A stretch of 64,000 bases of DNA from Marinobacter subterrani. GTDB taxonomy: Bacteria; Pseudomonadota; Gammaproteobacteria; Pseudomonadales; Oleiphilaceae. The DNA lies in the NCBI RefSeq assembly GCF_001045555.1, contig NZ_LFBU01000001.1, positions 1,550,001 to 1,614,000 of the forward strand, given 5' to 3'. The notes beneath the pieces are model-generated. The model searched no databases and was not told the DNA's origin. It was given only the letters and a program-made list of their open reading frames with translations. Positions 38,635-47,808 of this stretch are shown one piece after another (within the stretch, counting starts at the first letter, position 1; each line of letters begins with the position of its first letter). The position numbers and the translations under genes were made by a program.

Positions 38635-39209
38635 GGTTTCAGGGCTTCTAGCTGGTCTATATAAGGCTGGGCGACCACCTCCATGTCATGTGCGGATGAC
38701 TGGTCGGTGGCCGCGTCGACAGCGGCTTTCCCAGATAGGCGGATCTGGCGGATGTTACTGAGAACTTGTGTCCAGGCTGCGGCAGTAGCTTCGATGTTCT
38801 GGGCCGATTCCTCTGCAGAAATACCTGCAGCGTCTGCCCACACCTGAATATCTGCCGGCACCGAATTTGCCGGACTGCCGGCCGCACGCCACTCTTTTGT
38901 GGCCTCCAGCGCCTGGCGATATTCCTGCTCCACCAGTTGGCCATCACTTACGTAGCGTTGGCGGGCTTGTCCCGCAGCCCGGTCGATGGCTTGCTTGGCT
39001 GATTTTCGCCGATCGGCCAAAACGGGTATCGGCTTCGACTCCAAGTACGGCCTGCCATCTGAATCAACCTTTATCGTGCTTCCGTCCGCCTGCCCGTTGA
39101 TCAATGTAGCGTGATCTTCATATGAAATCTCGACAACGTCGGCAGGCAGGTTGTCGTGAATGGCGTCATCGAAAAATCCACCGGCAGTCTTGCTAAAGTA
39201 AAGTGCCAT
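38631..39209 (-). CDS. probable tail fibre assembly protein
   Basis: 192 aa. The N-terminus (MALYFSKTAGGFFDDAIHDN) and the helical middle (LADRRKSAKQAIDRAAGQAR) resemble fibre-assembly chaperones. It lies immediately after the fibre gene. The C-terminus is helical (AAAWTQVLSNIRQIRLSG). Confidence 0.7.
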   Translation of the reverse strand: MALYFSKTAGGFFDDAIHDNLPADVVEISYEDHATLINGQADGSTIKVDSDGRPYLESKPIPVLADRRKSAKQAIDRAAGQARQRYVSDGQLVEQEYRQALEATKEWRAAGSPANSVPADIQVWADAAGISAEESAQNIEATAAAWTQVLSNIRQIRLSGKAAVDAATDQSSAHDMEVVAQPYIDQLEALKP

Positions 39210-39218
39210 ATACGACTC

Positions 39219-40166
39219 CTAGTATCCGAAAGCGAAGTATTGAGCAGCCATCCCTGCCTGCTTGGAAGGGCCTGTAGGGTCGAGCCTGCGTCCCGCGCCT
39301 CGAATTTCCGTCAAAGTGCTATTACCGTTGGTTCCGTAAACAGTCGCGGTGTCCGTGTCCCAAAGTCCTCCAGTAGCTGAATCCGCATTTGCCTCAGTTA
39401 ATACTGCGCCCAAGAACGCGTTTGGGAAGGCGATCGGAAAGAAAGCTGCTATGAAGCCCTGACTATCGGTAGCTGCTTTACCCCATTGAATGATCAGACC
39501 ACCTGGAAGCCTCTGATAACCACTGTCCGCCAGATTCTGGTTCCCGCCTTTAAATGCTGCCAACAAAGCTGCGCCATCGATCAACCGTCCGGCGTCGAAG
39601 GCCTGAGCCTCGGCATCCGTCGCCACCAACACCGGCGCAGTCCAGTCGGTCACACCGTCCGCAATGAGCACTAAGCGCCGGGAAACGGTCAGGGACAGGC
39701 TGGCAGCACCCTCGATGGTGTCCGGGTTCGTGCCGTCCGGGGTCACCGTCACGGCGTTGGCGCTGCTGTCGGTGCGGGCGATTGTGTAGCCCAGGCCCTT
39801 ATTGCCAGCAGAGGCCGGCAAATTCAGTGTCACATCGCCTGCACTAGCATCCACCAGCACCAGCCCGGCCTCGGCCACGGTCAGGGACTTCGGCGAGTCC
39901 GCACTGGTAACGGTCGTAACACCACGGGCAGAAAGCCGACTTACAGCTTCGACCACCTGTTGCAAGTCCGTGTGATCCGGTTGCTGGCCTGATTTCGAGA
40001 CCAAGGCCACCAGGCTCTCCAGAATCATGTGGTACCAGTAAGCACCCGGAATTGTCGCGGGGATACCCTGCGCGGGGTTGCCATCGGTCGGATAACCTGC
40101 ACTGGGCGTTTGTGGAGCCTGCGGCGCCGACTGCGTTGCATTGCGCTCATAAACTCTATCGACCAT
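39219..40166 (-). CDS. tail fibre protein
   Basis: 315 aa. The N-terminus attaches to the baseplate (MVDRVYERNATQSAPQAPQT); the middle is Ser/Thr/Asp-rich beta (AGLVLVDASAGDVTLNLPAS). The C-terminus (GYQRLPGGLIIQWGKAATDS, FFPIAFPNAFLGAVLTEANA) matches the gp53-like trimer tip found in many fibres. Receptor binding would reside there. Confidence 0.85.
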   Translation of the reverse strand: MVDRVYERNATQSAPQAPQTPSAGYPTDGNPAQGIPATIPGAYWYHMILESLVALVSKSGQQPDHTDLQQVVEAVSRLSARGVTTVTSADSPKSLTVAEAGLVLVDASAGDVTLNLPASAGNKGLGYTIARTDSSANAVTVTPDGTNPDTIEGAASLSLTVSRRLVLIADGVTDWTAPVLVATDAEAQAFDAGRLIDGAALLAAFKGGNQNLADSGYQRLPGGLIIQWGKAATDSQGFIAAFFPIAFPNAFLGAVLTEANADSATGGLWDTDTATVYGTNGNSTLTEIRGAGRRLDPTGPSKQAGMAAQYFAFGY

Positions 40167-40753
40167 CAGTCCTCTCCATAAGCAAATAGAACACGGGTAT
40201 GCGCCGGCTTCAGGCGCTCAATAACACACTCCAAGCGGTCGTTGCCCCACGTGGCAAGGGCCTCGCCGACGTTGCCGATGACGGAGTGATAGATCACGGT
40301 TTCCTCGGCGCTGCGCACGGTGAAAGCCCATCGCCAGGCGATGCCATAGATCGGCTTGTCAACCGGGTCGCCAACGGTATGCGCGGTGTAGTCTTCCACC
40401 GCAACGGCGTAACCGAGATCCGCCGCCAGTTCCTGAAAGTACTTGCGGCTGGCACCGCCGGTACTCGTGAACACTCGCAACAGGGCCGCTCGACGCTCTG
40501 CGATGGTCTGCTCACGGTCGACACAAGGATCAGGCAAGCCGGCCACTCGCTCCCAGTCGCTGAGCAGCTCATAGGCGGTACGCGGATCCGCCTCGTTGAT
40601 CAGCACATCCGCCCGACCGTCCAATCGTTCGAACGCGCCAGCCCGAGCAGCCAGAAGTTGCTGCCAAAGGCTCTCGGGCGCTTGCGGCAGAGCTGCCCCG
40701 GGCGGAGCCAGCTGATTCATCAGGTCTTTATACTGGTCACGGCTTAAAGCCAT
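40166..40753 (-). CDS. Mu gp48-like tail protein (DUF2313)
   Basis: 195 aa. MALSRDQYKDLMNQLAPPGA, RADVLINEADPRTAYELLSD and WERVAGLPDPCVDREQTIAE, with ERRAALLRVFTSTGGASRKY, are characteristic of DUF2313. It attaches baseplate wedge to fibre. Stop and start overlap the neighbours. Confidence 0.92.
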   Translation of the reverse strand: MALSRDQYKDLMNQLAPPGAALPQAPESLWQQLLAARAGAFERLDGRADVLINEADPRTAYELLSDWERVAGLPDPCVDREQTIAERRAALLRVFTSTGGASRKYFQELAADLGYAVAVEDYTAHTVGDPVDKPIYGIAWRWAFTVRSAEETVIYHSVIGNVGEALATWGNDRLECVIERLKPAHTRVLFAYGED

Positions 40754-41805
40754 GTCGGTGTCCCCAGAACGGCGATTTCGTTAATGGCATGCACCACATC
40801 CGTGTCAGGCATCACCAGTTCATGGCGGCTGTCTCCGGCGGCTACGTAGATGACACCGGATAGCTGCTCTCGATATAGAGTGCCACCAGGCTTGGCCACA
40901 TCGGTCAGAAAGTCCTTGAGTGCGGCACTTACCCGATCGCGGGCTTGCTGGGTGTCAGGCGTTAGACGGATGCTCGGATCTAACGGTTTGGCCACTGGTT
41001 TAACAGCATAAAACCCTCTGGCGGCCACCGGACGCTCCCCATCGATGTAGGTCTCGACCGCCTGTATGACGGCATCGGTGGGAATAATGTTGGCCAGTTC
41101 GTCGCACACCAGGCGCAGGGACACCTCCCCTTCGTCCGGTTGATGCGGGTAAACCCAGGCCCGGGTCACATCCGGATGCGCCTCGAGGGCCCAGCCAATG
41201 TAATCCGCCTCGCTGCCCCCATGGGGCTGCCGGCGAATCCGCTCCAGCAGTCGCTCCCGGAGCCGCTCAATGTCCTCTTGATCGGCGCCGCCAGTGAGCC
41301 CCTCTGTATCTACTGTGGCCTCAGCATTCACGCCGCTTACCGGTTCCACAAAACGCAGCGTGGCGCCGGCATCCAGATTGCCGGAGGCACCAGGCTCTAC
41401 AGCCGTGAGTTGCGCCACCGCATTGCCCTGAGCATCCAGAGTCACGGTGTCGTCCACCGTGTAGACCGCACCGCTGTCATGCTCAAGCTCTGTATCCTGC
41501 AACACCTGCGCGCCGGAGGTGCCGGTCAACAGCACCGGGCCAGTGGCAGACACCGCCTCTTCCCGCTCGATCCGCCAGATGCCTGCCCAGCGTTCCAGGT
41601 ACTCCGCATCCGCAGTGTCGATCATCAGTTGCTTGGCCAGCCACGCCAGATAGCCATAAAGGCCATGAGCCACACCGGCATCCACATCGGCAATCACCCG
41701 CAGTAGCGACCGGCGCAACTCCGGACGTGCCGACGACACCCGACCCCGGATATCGGCCCGGACGCCTTCGGCCAGTTCGGTTAAGCTCGGCGAGTTCCAG
41801 GGCAT
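40744..41805 (-). CDS. baseplate J-like protein (Mu gp47)
   Basis: 353 aa. LTELAEGVRADIRGRVSSAR at the start, YLERWAGIWRIEREEAVSAT, GAQVLQDTELEHDSGAVYTV and RPVAARGFYAVKPV fit the baseplate_J family, which forms wedges of contractile tails. Confidence 0.94.
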   Translation of the reverse strand: MPWNSPSLTELAEGVRADIRGRVSSARPELRRSLLRVIADVDAGVAHGLYGYLAWLAKQLMIDTADAEYLERWAGIWRIEREEAVSATGPVLLTGTSGAQVLQDTELEHDSGAVYTVDDTVTLDAQGNAVAQLTAVEPGASGNLDAGATLRFVEPVSGVNAEATVDTEGLTGGADQEDIERLRERLLERIRRQPHGGSEADYIGWALEAHPDVTRAWVYPHQPDEGEVSLRLVCDELANIIPTDAVIQAVETYIDGERPVAARGFYAVKPVAKPLDPSIRLTPDTQQARDRVSAALKDFLTDVAKPGGTLYREQLSGVIYVAAGDSRHELVMPDTDVVHAINEIAVLGTPTWL

Positions 41806-41808
41806 CGA

Positions 41809-42249
41809 TTACCTCCACACATAGTCAAATTGTTGCGCCAGGCGCGTGCCGTCACCACGGATCACAGCCACGTCGATCAGCAGCCGGTCACCACCCACCG
41901 TGCGCGCTTCCACTTCGATATCGGTGGCCACGCGGTCATCCAGCAACCATTGCAGCGCCTCCCGGGCGTAGCCCTCGGCACGCCGGCGAACTTCCTCCAG
42001 ATCCTTCTCGCGGCTCAGCAGCCAGAGGCGCGAGCCAAACTGGTCACCCTGCCGATCGGCCAGGGCGTCGGCCCACCAGCCACGCCGGTCGGTGGTGCCG
42101 TCTGGCAAGGCGTCGTCCGCACGGGCGCGGCGATCGCTCAGGAGTGACAGCGCCACGGCCGTGCGCATGCCATCGTCAGCCAGTAGGTCGCCGTTGGTAC
42201 CAAGAGACACGTCCAGCTCCCCATTGAGTCCCTTTAGGCGCACATCCAT
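41809..42249 (-). CDS. Mu gp46-like baseplate protein
   Basis: 146 aa: MDVRLKGLNGELDVSLGTNG, LPDGTTDRRGWWADALADRQ and GDQFGSRLWLLSREKDLEEV match the GP46 family, a gp25-related wedge protein. Confidence 0.92.
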   Translation of the reverse strand: MDVRLKGLNGELDVSLGTNGDLLADDGMRTAVALSLLSDRRARADDALPDGTTDRRGWWADALADRQGDQFGSRLWLLSREKDLEEVRRRAEGYAREALQWLLDDRVATDIEVEARTVGGDRLLIDVAVIRGDGTRLAQQFDYVWR

Positions 42250-42878
42250 CAGATCATCCCCTGGTTGGGCGAATCAGTCGGCCCACCGTTGTCGTTTTCA
42301 TTGTGGGTATGGCTGTTGTAGGTACCGCGCATGTCACTCATGGTGCCTACGCCGTCCTGCACCTGGCCGGCCGCCACCATGTTGCCGCCGGCGTTGATGT
42401 TCTGCTCAACCACCAGGTTGCCGGTGGCCGTGGTCAGCGGCGTGTCCAGGGTGACGGACGTGCTGGCGATCACCCGTACCTCCGGCGCCGTCACTTCCAC
42501 CGCGTTACCGGCGTTCAGGCGCACCACGCGACCGCGCGCGAACACCAGCTCGTCGCCCTCATCGGTGTAAAGCGCCACCTCACCCTCGGCCAAGCCCTTG
42601 CGGCGGTACCGGCGGTCGCTGGCCACCAGCGCCACCAGGTGGCCACGGGCACCGCCCACGGCAGCGGCGATGGTCTCCGCGCCCTTCAGCGGTCGAGCCG
42701 TAAACCCGTACGGCTCCATGTGCTCCAGGTTGCGGGTTTCGCCCTTGAGCAGGCTCATCTGCAGGCGCTGCAGCCCTGCGCTGGATTCGGTACGGCCAAC
42801 CACGCCCCGGCTGATCAGCAGGCGCAGGCGGCGCCACAGCGGCGACAGCAGTTTGTAAGCCTCGCGCGCATTCACCAC
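42249..42878 (-). CDS. Mu gp45-like baseplate spike protein
   Basis: 209 aa. LQMSLLKGETRNLEHMEPYG and VVLVASDRRYRRKGLAEGEVALY-type OB region, then GNLVVEQNINAGGNMVAAGQ and a C-terminal TYNSHTHNEND, which carries the HxH iron-binding tip of Mu gp45. It forms the trimeric membrane-piercing spike. Confidence 0.92.
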   Translation of the reverse strand: MVNAREAYKLLSPLWRRLRLLISRGVVGRTESSAGLQRLQMSLLKGETRNLEHMEPYGFTARPLKGAETIAAAVGGARGHLVALVASDRRYRRKGLAEGEVALYTDEGDELVFARGRVVRLNAGNAVEVTAPEVRVIASTSVTLDTPLTTATGNLVVEQNINAGGNMVAAGQVQDGVGTMSDMRGTYNSHTHNENDNGGPTDSPNQGMI

Positions 42879-43912
42879 ACACTCTCCTCTTGCTCGGGCT
42901 CCGGCTGGGCCTGCAGGTCAAAGCTGCTGGGCGGGGCCACACGGATCTCGCTGCGTTCGCCGCGCTCATCGAGCAGCAGCTGCACCTCAGTGATCAGCCA
43001 CTCCACGCCATCCAGCCCCAGCCAACGATCGCGCACTGGCACGATGTCCCCCGGCCGCCAGATGCCCTGGGCGTGCTGCCAGCCGGCCACCGTGTAAGTC
43101 ACGCCCCGGGATTCACCCCAGCGCCGGCGCACTTCCCAATCCGCCCGTTGCTTACAGGAGCTGCGATCCACACCGGTGTCACAAACCACCAACGTGGGGC
43201 GGTACCGACCAATACCAGTGTCCTTGGCCCGGCCCTCCGGCTCGCTGGCTGTTTCACCCCAGATGGCGTCGTCGGCCACGCTTTGGCCTTGGACAATCAC
43301 TTCGCTGAACCGGTCCCGATCGCTGAAGCGGCCGCTGGCCGTGCGGATGTTCTCGCCCAGGGCCAGCTCCGTGCTCAAGCGCCCGCGCGGCGGCCGGGTG
43401 ATCACCAGGCGGCCATCGGCATCCGGTACCAGAATGAGTGCGCGGTAACTGGCAATCTGGGCCAGGGCCTCGGCGTAGGTCTGGCCAGGCTCCACCTCCA
43501 GGCTACGAATCGGCCCGCCCACGTTGATCTCGGCCACCACCTCAATGCCAAAAGGCCGGGCCAGCTTGCGGGCGATCTGCAGCACGGTCTGGGACGTCTC
43601 AATCGGTTGGGCGGTACCGGAGGCATCCACCAGGTCTGCCGTTTTAGAACGGCCGCTAACCACCAGGCTGTGCGTGCGGGCGTCGTAACTAGGCAGCACG
43701 TCGTCGATGTAACCGGTAATCACGCGCTCGCCGTCAATCTCTACCGTCACCGACTGGCCCGGGCGCAGCGGCCGGGGCTCAGGTGAGTCCGCCCATTTCT
43801 CGGTCAGGCTTACCTCGAAGGTGTCCGCCATCTGTTTCAGGCTCCGGCGGATGGTCACGTTCTTCCAGCCGCCGTGGAGCTTTCCATCTACGCGCAACAT
43901 CAGCTCACTCAC
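42872..43912 (-). CDS. Mu gp44-like baseplate hub protein
   Basis: 346 aa: LRVDGKLHGGWKNVTIRRSL, EVSLTEKWADSPEPRPLRPG and VTGYIDDVLPSYDARTHSLV-like strands match the gpP/gp44 hub (gp27-like fold). It sits between circularisation and spike genes, as in Mu. Confidence 0.92.
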   Translation of the reverse strand: MSELMLRVDGKLHGGWKNVTIRRSLKQMADTFEVSLTEKWADSPEPRPLRPGQSVTVEIDGERVITGYIDDVLPSYDARTHSLVVSGRSKTADLVDASGTAQPIETSQTVLQIARKLARPFGIEVVAEINVGGPIRSLEVEPGQTYAEALAQIASYRALILVPDADGRLVITRPPRGRLSTELALGENIRTASGRFSDRDRFSEVIVQGQSVADDAIWGETASEPEGRAKDTGIGRYRPTLVVCDTGVDRSSCKQRADWEVRRRWGESRGVTYTVAGWQHAQGIWRPGDIVPVRDRWLGLDGVEWLITEVQLLLDERGERSEIRVAPPSSFDLQAQPEPEQEESVW

Positions 43913-45065
43913 TCAGCACCTCCAGCTCCGAACCACCGGGCACCGCACCTGGATGACGGACGCGGTTGCGGGCCACGATCTCCTCGCTGCGGGTGGCGTC
44001 GCCATACAGGCGATGGGCGATCACCAGCGCCGGCATGGCGCGGCGGGTGTTGAATACAGTCAGCTCTGGCAGGGCGGTACCGCGCCGGCGCAGGTCATCC
44101 ACCACGGCCGCGCGCAGAGACACCAGGCGTTGAGTGGTTGCCGGTGTGGGTGGCTCCGTGGTGGAGAGCGGGTCGGTCAAGCCACGGTGGATGGTCTCCA
44201 GGCTTTGCTGGGCACTGTCGCGGGTGTTGTAGGTCCAGCTGGCAGAGGCACGGGCAGCCGCCACGGCTGAGCCACGGCGAACCAGGTTAACGGCAGCGGT
44301 CTGCGCCTGGGCCTGCAGGCGGGTGTCCAGTGGAGCGGTTAGCGATGCGGACCGGGTCTCACCGGCACCGAACAGCGCCTCATAGGAACGCAGTGCCCGC
44401 AATGGCTCGGCCAGCCGATCGGCAATGCCCACCAGGCTGTCTATGATGGCCACGCCCAATTCACCTGGCGTGCGGATTACGCGGGCAATGGTGCCGCCGA
44501 TATCGCCGGCGATGCCTTCCGCGTCTTGAAGGGCATTCAGAATGGCGGTTTCCACCTCTTCCACCCGATCAGCGGCCAGGTCGACGATCTCGAACTGCTC
44601 CTCAAACTCCGCCTGCAGGGCATCGAAGGCGCTCTCGGCGCGGTCTTCCACCACCTTCTGGGTGTCTGCCACCGCACGCGGGTACCGGGGCTTGTCATCC
44701 GCCCGAACGACGGTAAGGGTTACCCGGGCCATGCCGCCTTCGCGGGTGGTTTCGGTGATGCGCGGCTCACCAATCACCACCACCTGGTGTGTGCCGTAAT
44801 AGCTGTGGCGCATCTCAAAGGCACCCGGCAGCTCCAGGGCATCCGCCAGGCGGTTGCGCTGTGCGTCGTAATCGTCACCCACCAGGTAGCCGGTGATCTG
44901 CCACTCCCGCGCCTTGCGGCCCAGGTCTTCGGCGTAGGGCTCATCGCGCAGGGGGTACTCGTGCACTTCCACACGGCGACCAGGTGAGATGGAGCCGCGC
45001 TCCAGGTAAAGCACCACGCCCCGGAACTCGGCGGTGCCGTCTCCGATTCGATCTCTCCAGGTCAT
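43905..45065 (-). CDS. Mu gp43-like DNA circularisation/tail protein
   Basis: 386 aa. The N-terminal 90 residues (TWRDRIGDGTAEFRGVVLYL, GRRVEVHEYPLRDEPYAEDL, YDAQRNRLADALELPG) are the DNA_circ_N domain. The rest is helical. Named from Mu N/gp43, it is now seen as a baseplate component. Confidence 0.92.
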   Translation of the reverse strand: MTWRDRIGDGTAEFRGVVLYLERGSISPGRRVEVHEYPLRDEPYAEDLGRKAREWQITGYLVGDDYDAQRNRLADALELPGAFEMRHSYYGTHQVVVIGEPRITETTREGGMARVTLTVVRADDKPRYPRAVADTQKVVEDRAESAFDALQAEFEEQFEIVDLAADRVEEVETAILNALQDAEGIAGDIGGTIARVIRTPGELGVAIIDSLVGIADRLAEPLRALRSYEALFGAGETRSASLTAPLDTRLQAQAQTAAVNLVRRGSAVAAARASASWTYNTRDSAQQSLETIHRGLTDPLSTTEPPTPATTQRLVSLRAAVVDDLRRRGTALPELTVFNTRRAMPALVIAHRLYGDATRSEEIVARNRVRHPGAVPGGSELEVLSE

Positions 45066-45100
45066 TGGGCTATGCTCCTCGGATAGATGGAGGGAGTGTA

Positions 45101-45973
45101 ATGATGAGCAATTGGATTCGAGTCCCGCTGGGAATGCTGGCCGGCCTGTTGATTTACATCGTGGTTTCTCAAGCCGGGGATGACCGCACCTTGGAGATGA
45201 AAATCAGCGCCGAACAGGCGACCCAAGAAGACATTCAAAAAGCTAAGGGCTACCTGGCCGGCTTTCTGGAGACCTGCCCAACCCTCTTTAACAAATTCGA
45301 AGACCGCATTGTTGAAGGCCCCACTATTGAGTTGAAAAGCCCCATGCCGTATCGAGAAGACACCTACGGCTGGCCCCTGGAAGTGGAAGTCAGTCTCGTG
45401 GTTGCCCCTGATGGCGGCGTGGCCAGCGGTCACCACGTTTATTATTACCTGTGGGACGATGTATGGCTTACACAGAAGCATCAGGGGGCTGAGTTTTGCG
45501 GCCGCCAAGGAAAAGCCGGCAGAGACACCGTCGTCTACACCAAAGGCGAGCCCAAAAGTAACGCCCCTATCGGCGTCACTATCGACCCGGCCGAGAAAGC
45601 CGAATCCGAAGCGATCGCCAGCAAGCTGGGACTCAGCCATGGAGAAAGGTACAGCTATCGCGAGTGGCGGCTGGACACCCTGGAAAGGTTCCGGTACCAC
45701 CTGCCGGCCATTGGTGACTGCGGCACCTGGACCGAACCTAAGGACTGTGATCGGCAAGCCAGATATGAGGGCGTGGAACTCATCTACTGCTCTCACGGGA
45801 AAGACCGATACGGCGCTTGTGTCCGGCCCGGGGATGGCCCCTTTCTGGAGACCTACTACCTGACCGAGCACGATGTGACCCTCCTGGCAGAGGAACACCT
45901 GACCGATGAGGGGAGCTACTTCAAGCTGCTGCAACTTGCTGAGGGACGCCAACCAGATATTTACAAAAACTGA
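45101..45973 (+). CDS. plus-strand accessory (moron) gene, membrane-anchored protein
   Basis: 290 aa from ATG 45101, behind GGAGG. One N-terminal membrane segment (VPLGMLAGLLIYIVVS) anchors a periplasmic domain with several Cys (FLETCPTLF, GDCGTWTEPKDCD, LIYCSHGKDRYGACV) and an even charge. It lies against the tail operon between tape measure and gp43, and ends tail-to-tail with the former. It probably has its own promoter and is expressed in the lysogen. No family recognised. Confidence 0.75.
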   Translation: MMSNWIRVPLGMLAGLLIYIVVSQAGDDRTLEMKISAEQATQEDIQKAKGYLAGFLETCPTLFNKFEDRIVEGPTIELKSPMPYREDTYGWPLEVEVSLVVAPDGGVASGHHVYYYLWDDVWLTQKHQGAEFCGRQGKAGRDTVVYTKGEPKSNAPIGVTIDPAEKAESEAIASKLGLSHGERYSYREWRLDTLERFRYHLPAIGDCGTWTEPKDCDRQARYEGVELIYCSHGKDRYGACVRPGDGPFLETYYLTEHDVTLLAEEHLTDEGSYFKLLQLAEGRQPDIYKN

Positions 45974-45975
45974 GT

Positions 45976-47808
45976 TCACGGCCAGATCCCCCATGCCCCA
46001 GAGTCAACGTCCAGGTCCGGGCCACCCGGACCTTTCTCTGGGGTCGCCCCACGCACTCGACCATCCTGATCGATCTGAATCCTCACAGTGCTCTCGCCAC
46101 GGCCTTCGTTGTAGCGGATAGCCCGCTGCGCTTCATCGTTGCCGAACGCAGCCAATACGCGGGCCACGCTCTCGCCGATAGCCTCGCCAATGTTGCGGCC
46201 GGTCTCAGTGCCCAGCATCCCCTGATCGGTCAGCAACTTATTGCTGACGAGTGAGCCCACTCCATATCCAGCAGCGCCAGCAGCTCCCACTGCCAACCCT
46301 GCCGTACCCATCACGCCGAGCCCTGCGGTTGGCAACATTCTCAAAGACGGCGCACGGCGCGCCATGCGCCAGTTGCTGACACGGTTTGCACGGCGCCTGT
46401 TACCCCTGGAACCACCAGCCCCGCCACGAGCATCAGCGCCAGCACCAAACCCACCACCCGGCATGTTGACGACATAGACGGGTTGAACTCCGGACGCTTC
46501 CTCAAGAGCCTTGCCAACTGCAACACCGGTACCTAAGCCTCCGAAACGTTGCAGCAGCTTGCCGCCACCTTTGGCCAAAGCCAGACCGCCGGCCGCTGCC
46601 GCCAGCCCGCCGCCGATCATTTCCTTGCCGCTGAGATTCTGTTCATCCAGAAGATATTTGACTGCGTTTTCTACGGCCTCATTGATTGGCTTTGCGAACT
46701 CATCTGCTGCACCAGAGAGAGCATTCTTGAGGCGGGCGACCTGATCAACCGAATTCGACAACGCCTCTTCGAGATCCCTGCTGATCGTGCCAGCGCTGTT
46801 CAAAATGTCTCTGGTCTTGGTTCTGGCGCCGGCAATCGCATCCCCGGACAAAAGCGTTCTAAGACCCTTGATTGTGTCGAGGTCAGCATTGCCAAAAGCT
46901 GCTTCAATAGCGCCGGCCCTCTGCTGATCGGTCTCCAGCTCCTGATACCTGGATGCAATATCGTCCAGCACGTCGAAAGCTGCACGGCGGTCACCCTCGG
47001 CGTTATAGAAGCTAACCCCCGTCGCGTTTTGAGCACGCTCCATGTATTTGGAATTGGTGAATAACCGCAGAGTCGAATCAACTAAGGTAGCCAGACGTTC
47101 CGGGTTTCTCTCGATCATCGAGAGCTGCTCGATGAAGCCCAGGGTGTCCGCAAATTCGAGGCCCGCAGATTTGGCATTAACACCGACTCGGGCAAAAATG
47201 CTCGACAAATCCTCCAGCTCGGCATTACCCAGTCGTCCGGCTTTGGTCATTTGATCAATCAAGGCCAGCGCTGTTTTCGGGTTAGAAAGGTCAAACTTGA
47301 ATGCCTCTCCAGCAACTCCAACAGCCGAGGCAAGCACTTCAGCGTTAGAACCGGTCACCGCCATGGCCGGGTTAATGGCCATAATCGTGGCCAGCGCCTG
47401 CTCCCAGCTCTGACCAGCCTGAATAAGGCTGTTAAAGCCGTTCAGCAAGGATCCGAGAGACTGGCCAGTCTCCTCACTCATCCGGTGCAGCTCGGCTCTG
47501 AGCAACTGAGACTGCTCTACGGTGGCGCCCGCAGTCTGTCGGATCTGGATAAGCTGCTTATCCAACTTGGCGGACTCAACAGCCAGCCGGACACCCGCGT
47601 AACCGGCAGCGGCACCGCCGAGCATGGCGGTGTAGCGCCCGCCGAGGGACTCCAGGGTGCGCCCCAAACCACTGGTCACCCGCTGCAGGCGGCTCATGTG
47701 CCGGCTGCCGTTGGTGGCCAGCTGGCGCATGGAGCCTTCGTAACGCCTGGCGTTTCGTTCCAGGTTGCCCCGCAGGTTCATCACCACGCTGGCGCGCAAT
47801 TCGCTCAT
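45976..47808 (-). CDS. tail tape measure protein (Mu gp42-like)
   Basis: 610 aa. The N-terminal region (VVMNLRGNLERNARRYEGSM onward) and the core AVESAKLDKQLIQIRQTAGA to ELEDLSSIFARVGVNAKSAG match the TP901-type tape measure. Gly/Ala-rich membrane-like segments lie near residues 400-415 and 500-530. Short, consistent with a myovirus tail. Start overlaps the frameshifted chaperone's stop. Confidence 0.94.
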   Translation of the reverse strand: MSELRASVVMNLRGNLERNARRYEGSMRQLATNGSRHMSRLQRVTSGLGRTLESLGGRYTAMLGGAAAGYAGVRLAVESAKLDKQLIQIRQTAGATVEQSQLLRAELHRMSEETGQSLGSLLNGFNSLIQAGQSWEQALATIMAINPAMAVTGSNAEVLASAVGVAGEAFKFDLSNPKTALALIDQMTKAGRLGNAELEDLSSIFARVGVNAKSAGLEFADTLGFIEQLSMIERNPERLATLVDSTLRLFTNSKYMERAQNATGVSFYNAEGDRRAAFDVLDDIASRYQELETDQQRAGAIEAAFGNADLDTIKGLRTLLSGDAIAGARTKTRDILNSAGTISRDLEEALSNSVDQVARLKNALSGAADEFAKPINEAVENAVKYLLDEQNLSGKEMIGGGLAAAAGGLALAKGGGKLLQRFGGLGTGVAVGKALEEASGVQPVYVVNMPGGGFGAGADARGGAGGSRGNRRRANRVSNWRMARRAPSLRMLPTAGLGVMGTAGLAVGAAGAAGYGVGSLVSNKLLTDQGMLGTETGRNIGEAIGESVARVLAAFGNDEAQRAIRYNEGRGESTVRIQIDQDGRVRGATPEKGPGGPDLDVDSGAWGIWP

